DNA from: Purshia tridentata
Lineage: Eukaryota; Streptophyta; Magnoliopsida; Rosales; Rosaceae
Direction of reading: 5' to 3'
Assembly: GCA_003254885.1 (NCBI GenBank)
Contig: QANT01000426.1
Location: 1-37,923 of the forward strand
Length of the DNA: 37,923 bases
Shown here: positions 9,486-21,217 of the stretch, in pieces
Position numbering within the stretch: position 1 is the first letter of the stretch
Layout of the letters: each line of letters starts with the position of its first letter
Notes under the pieces: generated by a model
The model's database searches: none
Seen by the model: only the letters and a program-made list of their open reading frames with translations
Told to the model about the DNA's origin: nothing
Translations under genes and position numbers: made by a program

Positions 9486-12400
9486 TCAGTCTCTCCTCCA
9501 CCTCGGATTTATGTAAACATGTCTTCTGTGATTACCAATTCTTTGTTCCAGCTGAGGGAAAATCTTAAGAAGGATGTTATACATAGCTTTGTAATACCAA
9601 ATCCTCCATCTCTTGCAAACCCCAAGTGACCCAATGGCAATTCCAAAGCCAACTATAAATCCAACTTCAACACTGATAAGATCCCAGTCAATCTCATGTC
9701 CAGAACTTGTAGCATCTGCTGAGTCGCTGGCATTACTGCATTTTAGCTTCAGAGGTGGCCCACATAATCCTTTATTCCCTTCGAAAGAAAATGCTTCAAA
9801 TGTTGAAAACTGAGCACCAGTTGGAATCTTCCCGACCAATTGATTGTGTGAGACATTTAGGAATGAAAGGAAATTAAGGTTTACAAACTCTGGTGGGATT
9901 GGCCCACTCAGGTTGTTATTTGAAAGGTCTAAGGACTCAAGTTGTGTCAAGTTACCTAATGATGATGGGATTGCGCCTGTGAGAGCATTACTCGACAAGT
10001 TGAGACCATAGAGCGATCTGAATTCTCCTATTTCCTTAGGTATTGATCCGCTGAACTGGTTGTCCGAGATGTCAATCAAGGTGAAGACAGTTAGAATCTT
10101 TACCAACTCCATCTCTCGACCTTTGGTGGTAACTGTTATAGCATCCTGGTAATATATTGGAGAAAATTTCATGACCTCAAATCGAAGGTGATTTAACGTT
10201 GACTGGGTATCATCTTCCTCAATCATCATAGCCCGCCAGGTTGTCAAGCATCTTCCTGGTATTTCACCACTAAAATTGTTGTGAGCTATGTCCATAATTT
10301 GAAGATTTGGCCAGGTGCCATTGATCTTGGAACATCCAATGCGTTCATAAAAATTGTTGGATCGCAAAACAAGTACACGCAATGTGGATATGGTCTTCAA
10401 CAAGAAAGGAAAGATATCACTTATGTGATTGTTTCCAATGTTTAAAACCTCTAACATAGTGCAATTGGCTAGAGATTTTGGAAACTGACCTTCTATCTGA
10501 TTTTCACTGAGATCTAGAGTTTTTAAACTGCAATGCCTCGGAAATTTATCAGGAATAGTGGCGGAAAGCTTGTTTCTCCTTAAATTAAGTACTGCAAGAG
10601 TCCCACTCATTGCAGTCAAGCATTTGGGAATCATGCCACTCAAAGAATTATTGGAGAGATCTAGAACCTGAAGATACGACGCATTGCATATTGATTCTGG
10701 AATGATTCCATGAAATTTATTGCTTGAAAGAGAGAGGAACACAGGGAACGTAAGGAAATCACCAATGTTAGTTGGTATGATAGAGCTGAAGTTATTTCTT
10801 GAGTAATCCAGATAAGTGGCGAATGGTGGAAGAATTGGGATTTGTCCTTGAAGCTGGTTAGAATGAAGGTCAAGCATATACAGAGTAGAAGTAAGGTTAA
10901 GTAAAGGACCTTCTAGAGTTACCAGGAAGTTGCAAGAAAGATTTAGTTTCTGAAGATGAGTGAGCTTCCAAATCCAGTTGGGTATCTCACCATGAATCTG
11001 GTTGACTGAAAGGTCCAAAATGATTAATCTAGATTGATTTCTCAAGAAATCCGGAAATGTTCTTAACTTTCCAGAAGCCAAATTCAATATGTCAATCTGA
11101 GGAAAGGAGGTAAGCGAGGAACTAGTATCATTGTAACTGATCAACAAGCTATTGTATGACAGATCGAGATTCGAAAGATTTTTGAACTGCTGTAGACCAT
11201 TAAGTGGAAAGGAGCCGCTAAAGTTGTTTGAAGAAAGTGAAAGAATCTTAAGCCCTCGGAGATTAAAGATGGACATGGGTATTGGCCCTTCCAAATTGTT
11301 GCTACTCAAATCAAGGGTGTCCAGTAAGTAAGAAGAAATATCATCAAATTCAAGCAATTGACCTGATAATTCATTGTTGGAAAGCTGTAGTTTCTGCAGC
11401 AGGGGAAGAGAAAACAAGGACAACGGAATACTCCCATTAAGTCGATTGCTTCGCAAGTCAAGATTCACCAGATTAGTAAGGCTTTCCCAATGAGAGGAAT
11501 CAATCTGACCTGTAAGATGATTGGAGGAAAGAATTATTTGGGTCAAATTCTTGGCCATACGGAAAAATGGAACTGAACCATTAAACTTGTTCGACGACAA
11601 GTCCAAATAAACCAACTGTGTAAGGTTTGCCATTGATTTGGGGATTGGTCCAGTGAAATTGCAACTTGTAAGTTCGATTCTGGACAGCATATTGAGGTCA
11701 CCAATCGAGTCCGGCAATAACCCTGAAAAATTTGTCAGTGTGAGAACTAGGGACCGAAGATATCCATTCTTTGGAAATTCTGGTAAGGAACCATGAAGTA
11801 CGTTATTCGATAGATCAATAGTCTGTAGTGTAGGCACCTGGAAGATCTTCTTTGGAAATTTACCATATAGTCCAGAACCACTGAGGCGCAGAGAAGTCAA
11901 ATTTGTGAAGTTCGAGAAGAATTCTGGAACTGGAGAAGACAAATTATTATTGTCTAGATTAATAACTGAGAGGGAGTGAAGGTTCAGCAATGAAGAATCA
12001 ATAGGGCCTGAAAGAGTACAACTGGACAAGCTCAACACCTTCAGCTTTGGCAGGGAAGATGATATTGCCTTGCACCAGTCAGCCCCCTGTGCTGATATGT
12101 TTACACCATCAAGGTGAAGTTCAATAAGCTCTGAAAGGTTCCCAATGAGCAAATTCAAATTTGGGTTCTCAAGTTTCAGTGGAATCCCGGATGAGTAAAT
12201 GGGGCTAGTAGATAAATCAAGAATTACCAACCTTGTCAAGTGCGAAATCTCAATTGGAACCTGCCCTGCAAAGCCAGTATTTGTCAAATTCAAGTTACTC
12301 AAACTGGTTAGCTCGCCAAACTTGGATGGAATCTGAGCCAAATTGAAGTTGTTATAAGCCAAATTCAGGTTCTCAATGTACTGCAGGCTGAAAAGGGTAG

Positions 12401-12680
12401 AATTCTCAAGTCCCCCCGAAATTGATTCCCTGCTTAAGTCGAGATGGGTAACACAACCCTCTTTGCAGGACACACCTTCCCAAGAACAGTAATCTGAGCC
12501 ATTATTCCACTTCACAAGCTTTGTAGATGATGCAGAATTAAATTGGAGGGTGTTCTTCAGTTGGAGCAACAAAGATAGCTGAGTAGTGGGACATTGGCTA
12601 GAGACCACAAATACATGGAGGCTGAGTGAAACATAGAAAATGGGCATTAAGAACAGCCATGACAGCAGTGGAATTCTCAT
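9486..12680 (-). CDS. LRR receptor-like protein, Ve1/Cf type
   Basis: This is an intronless frame of 1064 aa, predicted to be a plasma-membrane receptor-like protein without a kinase domain. I start at the Met at 12680, because MRIPLLSWLFLMPIFYVSLS is a good signal peptide and matches the usual start of Ve-type proteins; the in-frame Met at 12740 would put 20 extra residues in front of it. After the signal come a cysteine-capped N-terminal domain (WNNGSDYCSWEGVSC) and a long run of extracellular LRRs (LDLSxNxxxGxIP type). An island region with YYQDAITVTTKG precedes the last repeats. Then come an acidic juxtamembrane stretch, one membrane helix (about residues 1002-1021, with GxxxG spacing) and a basic tail of ~43 residues. 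Such proteins work with the SOBIR1 and BAK1 kinases in pathogen or damage sensing. The ligand cannot be read from the sequence. The gene looks intact. Confidence 0.93.
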   Translation of the reverse strand: MRIPLLSWLFLMPIFYVSLSLHVFVVSSQCPTTQLSLLLQLKNTLQFNSASSTKLVKWNNGSDYCSWEGVSCKEGCVTHLDLSRESISGGLENSTLFSLQYIENLNLAYNNFNLAQIPSKFGELTSLSNLNLTNTGFAGQVPIEISHLTRLVILDLSTSPIYSSGIPLKLENPNLNLLIGNLSELIELHLDGVNISAQGADWCKAISSSLPKLKVLSLSSCTLSGPIDSSLLNLHSLSVINLDNNNLSSPVPEFFSNFTNLTSLRLSGSGLYGKFPKKIFQVPTLQTIDLSNNVLHGSLPEFPKNGYLRSLVLTLTNFSGLLPDSIGDLNMLSRIELTSCNFTGPIPKSMANLTQLVYLDLSSNKFNGSVPFFRMAKNLTQIILSSNHLTGQIDSSHWESLTNLVNLDLRSNRLNGSIPLSLFSLPLLQKLQLSNNELSGQLLEFDDISSYLLDTLDLSSNNLEGPIPMSIFNLRGLKILSLSSNNFSGSFPLNGLQQFKNLSNLDLSYNSLLISYNDTSSSLTSFPQIDILNLASGKLRTFPDFLRNQSRLIILDLSVNQIHGEIPNWIWKLTHLQKLNLSCNFLVTLEGPLLNLTSTLYMLDLHSNQLQGQIPILPPFATYLDYSRNNFSSIIPTNIGDFLTFPVFLSLSSNKFHGIIPESICNASYLQVLDLSNNSLSGMIPKCLTAMSGTLAVLNLRRNKLSATIPDKFPRHCSLKTLDLSENQIEGQFPKSLANCTMLEVLNIGNNHISDIFPFLLKTISTLRVLVLRSNNFYERIGCSKINGTWPNLQIMDIAHNNFSGEIPGRCLTTWRAMMIEEDDTQSTLNHLRFEVMKFSPIYYQDAITVTTKGREMELVKILTVFTLIDISDNQFSGSIPKEIGEFRSLYGLNLSSNALTGAIPSSLGNLTQLESLDLSNNNLSGPIPPEFVNLNFLSFLNVSHNQLVGKIPTGAQFSTFEAFSFEGNKGLCGPPLKLKCSNASDSADATSSGHEIDWDLISVEVGFIVGFGIAIGSLGVCKRWRIWYYKAMYNILLKIFPQLEQRIGNHRRHVYINPRWRRD

Positions 12681-12893
12681 TGCAAGCTCTGATATGTGAC
12701 ACCAACACAATAAACAACAGAATAGGCGTAGGATATTCACAATGGTTTCATCCGTCTGCTGATGGGTTTTAGGGTCGCTGAGGAGGGAAAGTGGAGAGTA
12801 ATGGATGTGGTAGCTTTAATATGATGGAATTGGTAAAGGCCTCCATTAGATTTGTCATTAATTGGCTTGACTTTGAAGTCTTCTCCCATCTAT

Positions 12894-12902
12894 CTATTTA
12901 TA
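12894..12902 (-). promoter_or_regulatory. TATA box of the receptor-like protein gene
   Basis: The minus strand reads TATAAATAG about 215 nt upstream of the start at 12680. Transcription would begin near 12865, giving a 5' UTR of roughly 185 nt. The TGACTTTGAAGTC near 12870 lies close to the predicted start site. Confidence 0.6.
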
Positions 12903-14343
12903 ACCAAGAAAAATGGGACAGAAGGAAATGGGGGTGGGGCTGCACTTGATTGACTTGTTTTCTCAGTGTAAGCAAGTGGGGGAAGAGACCATGAAATTTC
13001 ACCCTACAACCATGAGAGGCAAGTGGAAGAAAGTGAATGATAAGTCACACTCACACCTCTGTTCTCTGGGGTTCCCCGTAAATGTTCATGTTGATTTTCT
13101 GGGTTGGAAGAGGACTTCTAAAGCTAGAAGACAATTCATGAAACCAAAATTGGGTCAATCCTCATCCATATTTTGGATGGAGAAATTGCATTGCCATGCC
13201 CTGCTCGGTTTTCTGTAATTTGTGAATGTGCTGCGTGGTTAAAAAATTAGGATGAAAAGGAAAAGGAGCTAAACGATACATATTAATTGCAATTACTTGT
13301 ATGAAAAACATTAAGTCTCAGGTCAACCAAGTCATGTGATTGTAGTAACTCCAGCGATGATTTATGTATCAATGTCTGTAGTTGTGGAAAATTTGTGCGG
13401 CTACACCTTTACTTCCATATATGAGATAGTGGTGTAACTGACTGAGATTGATACCGAGGAATTGGAAGATTTCTGTAGAGGATTGACCCAGTGACTTGTG
13501 TATGCCTCTTTGAGGCATTTGGTAGATTAGATGTAGTGCCTTTGATTGATTTAGTAAAATCAGCTATGTTTTTCATTTCTCCTTTTTACCTGCAGGGTTA
13601 ATGGTGCTACCTCACACATGAAGATGCTGAGGAAATTTTGAACCAAAGAGCAGTATTGCTAATTGAACAAAAAAGAAAGCAGTATTGCTAATGGACCCAA
13701 AAAAGAGAGCAGCATTGTTCCAATAATTTTTCCTTATTGGCGTGCTTTGGGGTTCCTATTAACACAGACAGTGGCCATTGATCAAGAATAAGAAGAAATG
13801 AGCAAAGTTATTAATGTGGAAACACTTTTCGTTGGCTCGACTTTGAAGTCTTTTTCCTGTGCTTCTGAAAGCAGGGGACAGACGAAAAAGGAGACTGCTT
13901 TATTGACCGACTAAGGTGACGAATCCAAAAGAAAGCAACTCAGTTTATCAATGCCACAGCTAATCTTGACAAAATATTACCATGGTTGGAGTTGATAGGA
14001 GAATATTTCGTTTTGTCTTGTTTAAGAATTAACAATCATGATCGGAGAAGCAGGGCATTTCCAATTAGCTGTTAATTTCGTAGTATTTATCTGCATTCAT
14101 ATCCTCTAAACTACATGAATATATTCCAATGTGACTAGGGAAAGTTTCTCTTCCACGTGTCACATGCACATTTCTTATTTCCTGCCATCTAAATTCTCGA
14201 ATCGGTGCGGAACAAATTTCCGGTGGAGTACAATTTTCCTGGCAATAAAAGCTCCTTCATTTAGAAGAAGAAACTGTTGGCGTTGAACATTTGAAGTGAC
14301 AGTCTCGAGCCAGAGGAGCTCCTGGAACAGTAGATTACAAAAT
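12903..14343. other. Intergenic region between divergent genes
   Basis: No gene is supported. An open frame at 12913-13218 (+) has no recognisable domain and overlaps the receptor promoter. A three-unit, 29-30 bp direct repeat (core GCAGTATTGCTAAT) lies at 13648-13720. Positions 13808-13930 resemble the receptor promoter at 12853-12990 (TTGGCTCGACTTTGAAGTCT, then GGGACAGA, then CTGC..TTGAC in the same order) and may be a relic of a second receptor gene's promoter. Confidence 0.5.
14154..14159 (+). promoter_or_regulatory. G-box CACGTG upstream of the bHLH140-like gene
   Basis: A perfect CACGTG palindrome lies 185 bp upstream of the ATG at 14344. G-boxes bind bZIP and bHLH factors in plants. 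A single hexamer is weak evidence, but the position is right for a proximal promoter. Confidence 0.35.
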
Positions 14344-17300
14344 ATGGACTTGGACATTAATGAAACATCCAAAGGTACGCCCTCTTGCGAAAACTCTGCG
14401 TTTTATGGTTTTGGGTTGTCCCCTTACATGATCAGAGAACCTGTATACGCTTTTAACATTGCCGAAATTCATGTGTTAGCAGGCAAAAAAAAGTTAGCAA
14501 AACCCATCGTCGTAATATTGGTGGGTGCACCTGGGAGTGGCAAGTCCACCTTCTGTGAGCATGTTATGGGTTCCTCTACACGTCCGTGGGTTCGCGTCTG
14601 CCAGGTGTCACTCTCTGTCTCTCTGTCTTATGTTGAGTATAATGTATTCGATGAAATGCGTCAGTGTGTACCGAATCACTATTTTGAGGACTTAATCTGA
14701 TATTCATGAGTACTGTTTATTTGGCTTTTTGTTTCCTGTTGGTTAGACTTGCCTTTCTTGTGTTTTGTAGGACACTATCAAAGGTGGTAAAGCTGGAACT
14801 AAAGCCCAGTGTATAGAGAGTGCAATCGGTGCATTGAAGGACGGAAAGAGTGTGTTTATAGATAGGTGCAATCTGGAGAAAGAACAGCGGGATGAGTTTG
14901 TGAAGCTTGGTGGACCCCAGGTTGATGTTCATGCTGTGGTGCTTGATCTTCCTGCCAAGCTTTGTATATCGCGGTCTGTGAAGCGAATGGGCCATGAAGG
15001 AAACTTGCAAGGCGGAAGAGCTGCTGCAGTTGTGAATAAAATGCTGCAAAAGAAAGAACTGCCTAAACTGAGTGAAGGGTTTTGTAGAATCACCTTTTGC
15101 CAGAATGAGAATGATGTTCAATCTGCTGTTGGTGCATATAGTGGACTTGGTCCGTTGGATATGCTTCCCCATGGCTCTTTTGGGCAGAAGAACCCAGGTG
15201 CGACAATTCAACTTGGTATAATGAAGTTCTTAAAGAAAACAGATGTTCCTGCGAATGCTGAATCGATTTCAAAGAGTGTTGGGGGTTCTGATGCTCCTCA
15301 AATTACTGAGAAAAAGGATACTTGCTCGACAGGAACAGGTTCATTATCTGAAAATGTTGGTATGGACTTAGTGGAAGGTAAAGAGCCAGTCGCAGGCTCC
15401 ATGGGTGGTGATGTTTCTCTTAATGATGCTGCCACACTGGCATTTCCATCTATTTCAACAGCAGATTTTCAATTTGACCTGGAGAAGGCATCTGACATTA
15501 TTGTTGAGAAAGTTACGGAGTTTGTGAATAAGCTTGGAAATGCTAGGCTAGTTTTAGTGGACTTGAGTCATAAATCAAAGATTTTGTCTTTGGTAAGGGG
15601 TAAAGCTTCACAGAAAAACATTGATTCCAACAAGTTCTTCACATTTGTAGGAGATATCACTCAACTTTATTCAAAAGGAGGTTTACGCTGCAATGTCATA
15701 GCCAATGCTGCTAATTGGTAAGCCTTCTTAGGAATGCTGTGTATCTAAAATAGATGCGACTCTGTCCAACCAAACATGGTGTATAGAATTATGCTGAATT
15801 GGGATTACTTCTGTTGCCCACTCAGTTGTAATGTAAAGTTGGATATGTCTTTCTTCACCACTATTACCTTTATGAATATAGTTAATGCCATATATAAAGT
15901 AGATAAAAAACGATTATTCTGGTGCAGGCGACTTAAACCTGGAGGTGGAGGTGTCAATGCTGCAATCTTCAGTGCTGCAGGTCCAGCCCTAGAGGTTGCA
16001 ACCAAAGAAAAAGCCAAATCTCTGCTTCCTGGGAATTCTGTGGTCATTCCTCTCCCTTCAACTTCTCCCTTGTTTTGTAAGGAAGGAGTAACCCATGTCA
16101 TACATGTTCTTGGACCCAACATGAACCCACAGAGACCAAATTGTCTCAACAATGACTATAGTAAAGGTTGCAAAATTCTGAGTGAGGCTTACACTTCGCT
16201 TTTTGAAGGTTTTGCATCAATTGTGAAGACCCAAGAAAAGTTACCCAAGGGAAGCATTGAAAACTTTCAGTCACAGCTGTCAGAGTCACAAGATCACCCT
16301 GAGGGTGCCACTAGAAATCAGTCTGCAAACATTGATCAAAAGATTAAGAGAGATGGTCTTGATAAATCTGAGAGGAGCAAAAGGAGTAAAGTATATGAGG
16401 ATGAAACTGGGGATGGCTCTGGTTCAAATGCTGGAAAGGTGAACCAGAGCAACAAGAAGCCAGATGGAAGCAAGACTAAATCCTGGGGGTCATGGGCTCA
16501 GGCTCTTTACAACATTGCCATGAACCCAGAGAAGCAGAGGGATTCTTTACTAGAGATATCATGTGATGTTGTTGTACTAAATGATCTTTTTTCAAAGGTA
16601 AGTCACACCTATTATGTTCTTTACCATCCTCTTATATGTTTTAGTTGATTGAAAAATTTTGGAATTTTGCAGGCACAAAGGCATCTTCTGGTGGTAGCAC
16701 GATATGATGGTCTCAATTGCCTTGCAGATGTAGGTAAAGAACACCTTCAGTTGTTAAGGACAATGCATGCTGTTGGTTTGAAGTGGGCTGAGAAGTTCTT
16801 GCATGATGATTCATCACTAGTCTTTCGCCTTGGATATCACTCGGTATGCATGATACTTGGCTGACAACTCATTGTTATTTCTCCAACAGTCTTTTGAAAC
16901 CGTTTTGCCTTGACCTGGTTGCTAAAGGGTTGGTTGGGTTAGTACAGAGAAAATAATGTTTTATATCAGATTAGGTGTAAATGATAGAAGTAACTCTTTA
17001 GTGTTGGGCAGGAATTTCTTTATGGAAATCATGAGTGCCATCGTAGTTGGCACTATTAGAAATGTGCCTTCTCCTCCATCATTTTTCCATCTCTATTGAG
17101 AATAACATTAACCTATGCCTTGAACCCTTGAACATACTTCTGTAGCAAAGTAGGAACCAAAAGATATGAAATAAGCGAAAATATTACTGATAGCCCAATT
17201 AGGGAGGTGAAAAGTGAGACTGCCTAATAAGCATTTTGGGTTGTCTTTTGTTGCAGGCCCCATCAATGAGACAGCTGCACCTACATGTTATCAGCCAGGA

Positions 17301-17592
17301 CTTTGATTCTACCCATTTGAAGAATAAGAAACATTGGAACTCCTTCACTACTGCCTTCTTCCGAGACTCTGTGGATGTGATAGAGGAAGTCAGTAGCGAT
17401 GGAAAAGCAAAACTTAAAGAGGAAGATAGCCTGTTGTCTATGGAGTTACGATGTCACCGATGTAGAAGTGCTCACCCCAACATACCCCGATTAAAAGCGC
17501 ACATTAGCAACTGTCGTGCCCCCTTTCCCACCACCCTACTCCAAAATGGTCGTCTAGTGCTTGCACAAAGCAATGTTAGCTTTGATCCGTAG
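14344..17592 (+). CDS. BHLH140: Aprataxin-like DNA end-processing protein (annotated in plants as bHLH140)
   Basis: My model is 14344-14374, 14483-14604, 14771-15717, 15928-16597, 16673-16843 and 17257-17592; all introns are GT-AG and the sum is 758 codons plus stop. Domains in order: a P-loop kinase-like module with GAPGSGKST (polynucleotide-kinase type AAA_33) in exons 2-3; a macro domain spanning the exon 3/4 border (GDIT.., NVIANAANW, then LKPGGGGVNAAIF), which binds ADP-ribose; a HIT domain in exons 4-6 with QLHLHVIS; and a C-terminal zinc finger (C-x2-C-x12-H-x3-C, near CHRCRSAHPNIPRLKAHISNC less its last residue pair). The family removes AMP from aborted DNA ligation ends, so a nuclear repair role is expected. 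I see no basic helix-loop-helix domain despite the name. The first intron (108 nt) has no stop and keeps the frame if retained. Confidence 0.9.
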
Positions 17593-18530
17593 GTGTACAA
17601 GCCACAGTATCTCATTGAAATTTTGTTGTGTATAAATATAAACAAAAGCTCTTTGATGGCCCAACCGGGTACCGGTAATGAGAGCCTTAGTATGGCTTTT
17701 CATGATTTTTAATTCTCACAAGTTTGCTTTTTTCTGTGGAGGTTGGTGGTAGCAAACTGCTTTCTAATCGAGGACTCGCAAATGGAAATTGCTATTTCAC
17801 TGGATATATTCGAAATAAAGAACATCTGGCTACATAATAATTGAAAGGCGAAGATTTTTGTAGTTCTTGTAAACTAATTTAAATAGTAAAAACAATATAA
17901 ATTCAAGTATTCAAACAGTTTTGTTACAGTTTTAATAATATAATTTGAAGTCGGCATAGGATTCTAGTTTCAAGTCTAGGATTTTCATTTTTCATTTTTA
18001 ATATTCAGATTCCATTAATTGGCAGGAAAACCATCACTTGAAACATATTCAAGGTCTATTGGTTTGGTACATTAAAACAATGTAAAATTTTATCACTCCT
18101 CTCTGTCCTTTCCTTATTATAATTCACAGAATATTCCGCAACAACATCGAGACCAATCCATCTGTGCAAAGTGACAACGACCGAGCAATTATAGAACGAG
18201 ACGACACGCATTTAAAAATTAAAAGATTTTTATAGATTGACGGTTCAAGTCAACCAATGCTGGCAGATGATGACAAAATGGATTAACAACGTTGTTCAAC
18301 ACATGGATTTATCATCACAAACGTGTTGAGCTTCACAATTCATTTGGAATCACACCAATATATTAAAGAGGGCTGAAGATACTCTCATGTTCAGAGGGGA
18401 TATCCACAGAAACCAAGGAAATACTCGATTTATAAAAACAAAAACAACGTTTGCAGGAAAAACATTCGAAACCCTCCACAAGAATAGCTCAAGTCTAAAC
18501 TCCAATAATGAGGCCATGAGATGAATGAGT
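17593..18530. other. Convergent intergenic region (bHLH140 and PDC1 3' ends)
   Basis: The region holds the 3' UTRs of the two converging genes. AATAAA at 17814-17819 is a likely polyadenylation signal for bHLH140. The whole stretch is repeated at 24777-25683 with few changes, apart from deletions near 24907 and 25020, and in decayed form at 36000-36650. I see no further gene. Confidence 0.6.
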
Positions 18531-21054
18531 TTACTGAGGGTTGGGTGGGCGGCTGTTGGCAGCAGAGACCCTAGAACCCCACTCAAGCAGCTCTTTGCTG
18601 GTATCGTCCTTGTGAACAATCACCTCAATGAAGCACAAGCAATCCTTCTTGGCCCCAGTTGCAGTCTCAATTGCTTCAATAAGATCCTCTTCACAACGGA
18701 CCTGCAAGAACAAAATTCATTAACAAGGAGCTTTATATCCAAAAACACCCTTAATTAGTAGACTTCAGGCAGTAAAACAAAACGCGTTCTAACTGACCTT
18801 GGTTGTCCAGCACTTGCCCTCCCCATTGTGGATGGCATCAATTAGTCCGGTATAGTTCCAATTCTTGATCACATTGTATGGTCCATCATGGATCTCCACT
18901 TCAATGGTGTATCCACCATTGTTTATCAGGAAAATGATGTTCCTCTGCCCATTTCGCAGCATTGTTGACACATCTTGGGCAGTCACCTATTAGGGGCATA
19001 CAACAAGAAAATGCATAACAAATGAATGTAGGAAAATTATAGTGCTTCTGCTTGACTTTTGTGACTACATTGGAGTGATTTGAAGATACTTTTTCAGAGA
19101 CTAATGATTCTTGATATTGATGAGATGTATGCTTCAAAATCACGTCAATGTAAACCATATAAATTTATTCAGCTAAATGCTAGAGAGAAAGCAACCAAAT
19201 GGTACCTGGAAGCTCCCATCACCAATGAAAGAAAGCACTCGCTTCTCAGGCACAGCCTGAGCATACCCAAGAGTTGCTCCAACTGACCAACCAATTGATC
19301 CATATTGCATTTGGAACTCATACCTGCAAACCCAATTTCAAAATTCCAATTAAAACCATAAACCTGACATAGAAACAAGCATCAAAAAGACCAATCTGAG
19401 AGAATCTCTCCATGGCTTACCCGCAAGCGGGTGGCAATTTCAGTTTCTGGCAGTTAAACCATGAGTCCCCTGTCTCAGCAATCACAGCTGTTTCACCTGA
19501 CAACATCTTTTGAACATGTTGGAACAGAACATTAACCCTCAAAGGTTCTTTTGGTGCCGACTTCAAAGGGTGGCCCTCAGGAACAAAGATCCTCTGGTAG
19601 TTCTCATGAGCAGTGGTGTTGCGTTTGAGCCTCTTTGCTAGAGCTATGAAGAAATCCTTCATGAGAACACAACCAAATGCAGGCCCATTTGCTATTGTCA
19701 CGCGATCGGGTTGGACGATGATTGCCTTCTCTTTCTTGAGCAGGAGTGAGTACCCAACAGAGCTGTAGTCATTGAAAATTGGTCCGGCAAACAAGTATGC
19801 ATCTGCGGACTCCACAATCTCAGCACAAAAGGCAGTGCTCACAGCACCCCAATATGTCCCAATGAAATGGGGGTGGTGCTCTGGCACCAACCCCTTTGCT
19901 GAGGGCATCACAGCCAGGGGGTAACCACAAGCATCAGCCAGTTCAACAAAGGCATCGCCTGCATGTGCAACTCGAAGTTTAGGCCCACCTACCAAAACTG
20001 GTTTCACTGCCTTGTTCAAAAACTCTGCAGTGGCCTCCACTGCAGCCTCTAATCCCCATTTATTGCTCAATCTGTACAACAAAACAAACAAATAAATAAA
20101 TCTCACAGTTTAAAGGCCACAAACTTTAATAAACACTTCAATCAAAGGAATCAGAAGGCCCAAAATTTACCTGGGTGACAATGAAAATGGAACTGGTTCA
20201 CGGCTGAAAGTAGGATGAGGAACCCCAGCCAAGTTACAGCTAATGCTGATATAAACAGGTTTTCTTTCCTTCAATGCTGTTGAAATTGCCGTATCGATCA
20301 ATTCATGTGCATCCTCCAGATTATTAACCACGGCCTAGTAAAACCCACATACCGAAATTAGCAAACTTCGAAAAAAAACACATTGAGAAGGTACAAAAGC
20401 ACACATTAACTTAACAAAATCAGTACTATGAATCTCTAACCAAATCCATTAAAACCCAATTACAATAATTAAAACTAAACCACAACAATAAATAAATAAA
20501 CCAAACTAATTAAATATCATACAAACCTGAAAGCAAGTGACGGTCTGAAAGCACCGAAGCTCTTGGCTAAAATCAGGCGACCCAATAGTATGGTGAAGAA
20601 TCCTACTGGTTCCATAGTCATTGGAGTTGGGTCCTCCAACTATACAAATCAGAGGCAAATTCTCACTGTACGCACCAGCAATAGCATTGAGCACACTGAG
20701 CCCGCCCACAGTGAAAGTAACGACACACGCGCCGACGCCACTCGAGCGCGCGTAGCCATCGGCTGCGTAGCCGGCGTTGAGTTCGTTGCAGCAGCCAATG
20801 TTTGTGAGCCCAGGCTCGGCGATGAGGTGGTCGAGGAGGGCCAAGTTAAAGTCACCGGGCACAGTGAAAACGTCCGTGACGCCGATTTGGACGAGCCGGC
20901 GAGCGAGGTGGCGACCCAGTGTGGCCTCGGACGAGTTGATCAAGGTGGAGGGGACCGAGGTGTTCTGGATGGCGGAAGCGGCGCCATTTGGTGGGCTTCC
21001 CAAGTCGTTGCTCGCGGGCTTGCACACGTCGAGTGCTCCAATCTTGGTGTCCAT
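18531..21054 (-). CDS. PDC1: Pyruvate decarboxylase, intact copy (PDC1)
   Basis: Thiamine-diphosphate enzyme that turns pyruvate into acetaldehyde and CO2 in the cytosol, the first step of ethanol fermentation. Exons on the minus strand are 21054-20527, 20334-20171, 20071-19421, 19323-19206, 18986-18798 and 18701-18531. Every junction is GT-AG and the sum gives 606 aa, the normal plant length. The start [17 protein letters not shown] is typical of the family. Key parts are present: catalytic Glu in [17 protein letters not shown], the His pair in RILHHTIG, the AETGDSW segment, the cofactor motif from GDGSFQ to INN, and catalytic Glu in GGYTIE. It ends SRPPNPQ. YARSSGV and GSPDF carry small changes from the usual YARxRGV and GLPDF. 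It converges on bHLH140 with a 938 bp gap. Confidence 0.95.
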
Positions 21055-21210
21055 TGACAGCGACTTTGATGAAACACTCAGAAAAAGACAAAACAATTAA
21101 AAATCAAAACTTTGAAGTGAGAATTGGATTGCAGCGAGGAATGGGAATTGGGTCTCTCTGTTTTTGGTTTCTTGCTGAGAGGTGGTAAATGACTTTGTAT
21201 GAAGGTGGGT

Positions 21211-21217
21211 TTATATA
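21211..21217 (-). promoter_or_regulatory. TATA box of PDC1
   Basis: The minus strand reads TATATAA at this site, 157 nt upstream of the start codon. The same element is conserved in PDC2 at 28361-28367. About 33 bp further upstream the two promoters part because of a ~288 bp length difference. Confidence 0.6.

Noticed and set aside
12913-13218. 101-codon open frame on the plus strand
   Set aside because: Overlaps the receptor promoter region, has no domain and no similarity I can recognise.
14296-14343. Upstream extension of the bHLH140 first exon
   Set aside because: The frame is open but begins with GTG rather than ATG, and the ATG at 14344 gives the expected start of the protein.
20563-21057. 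164-codon open frame on the plus strand opposite PDC1 exon 1, with matching frames at 27713-28207 and 35113-35604
   Set aside because: Present in all three copies because the antisense frame of this GC-rich, biased-codon exon lacks stops. It has no recognisable domain and no independent promoter.
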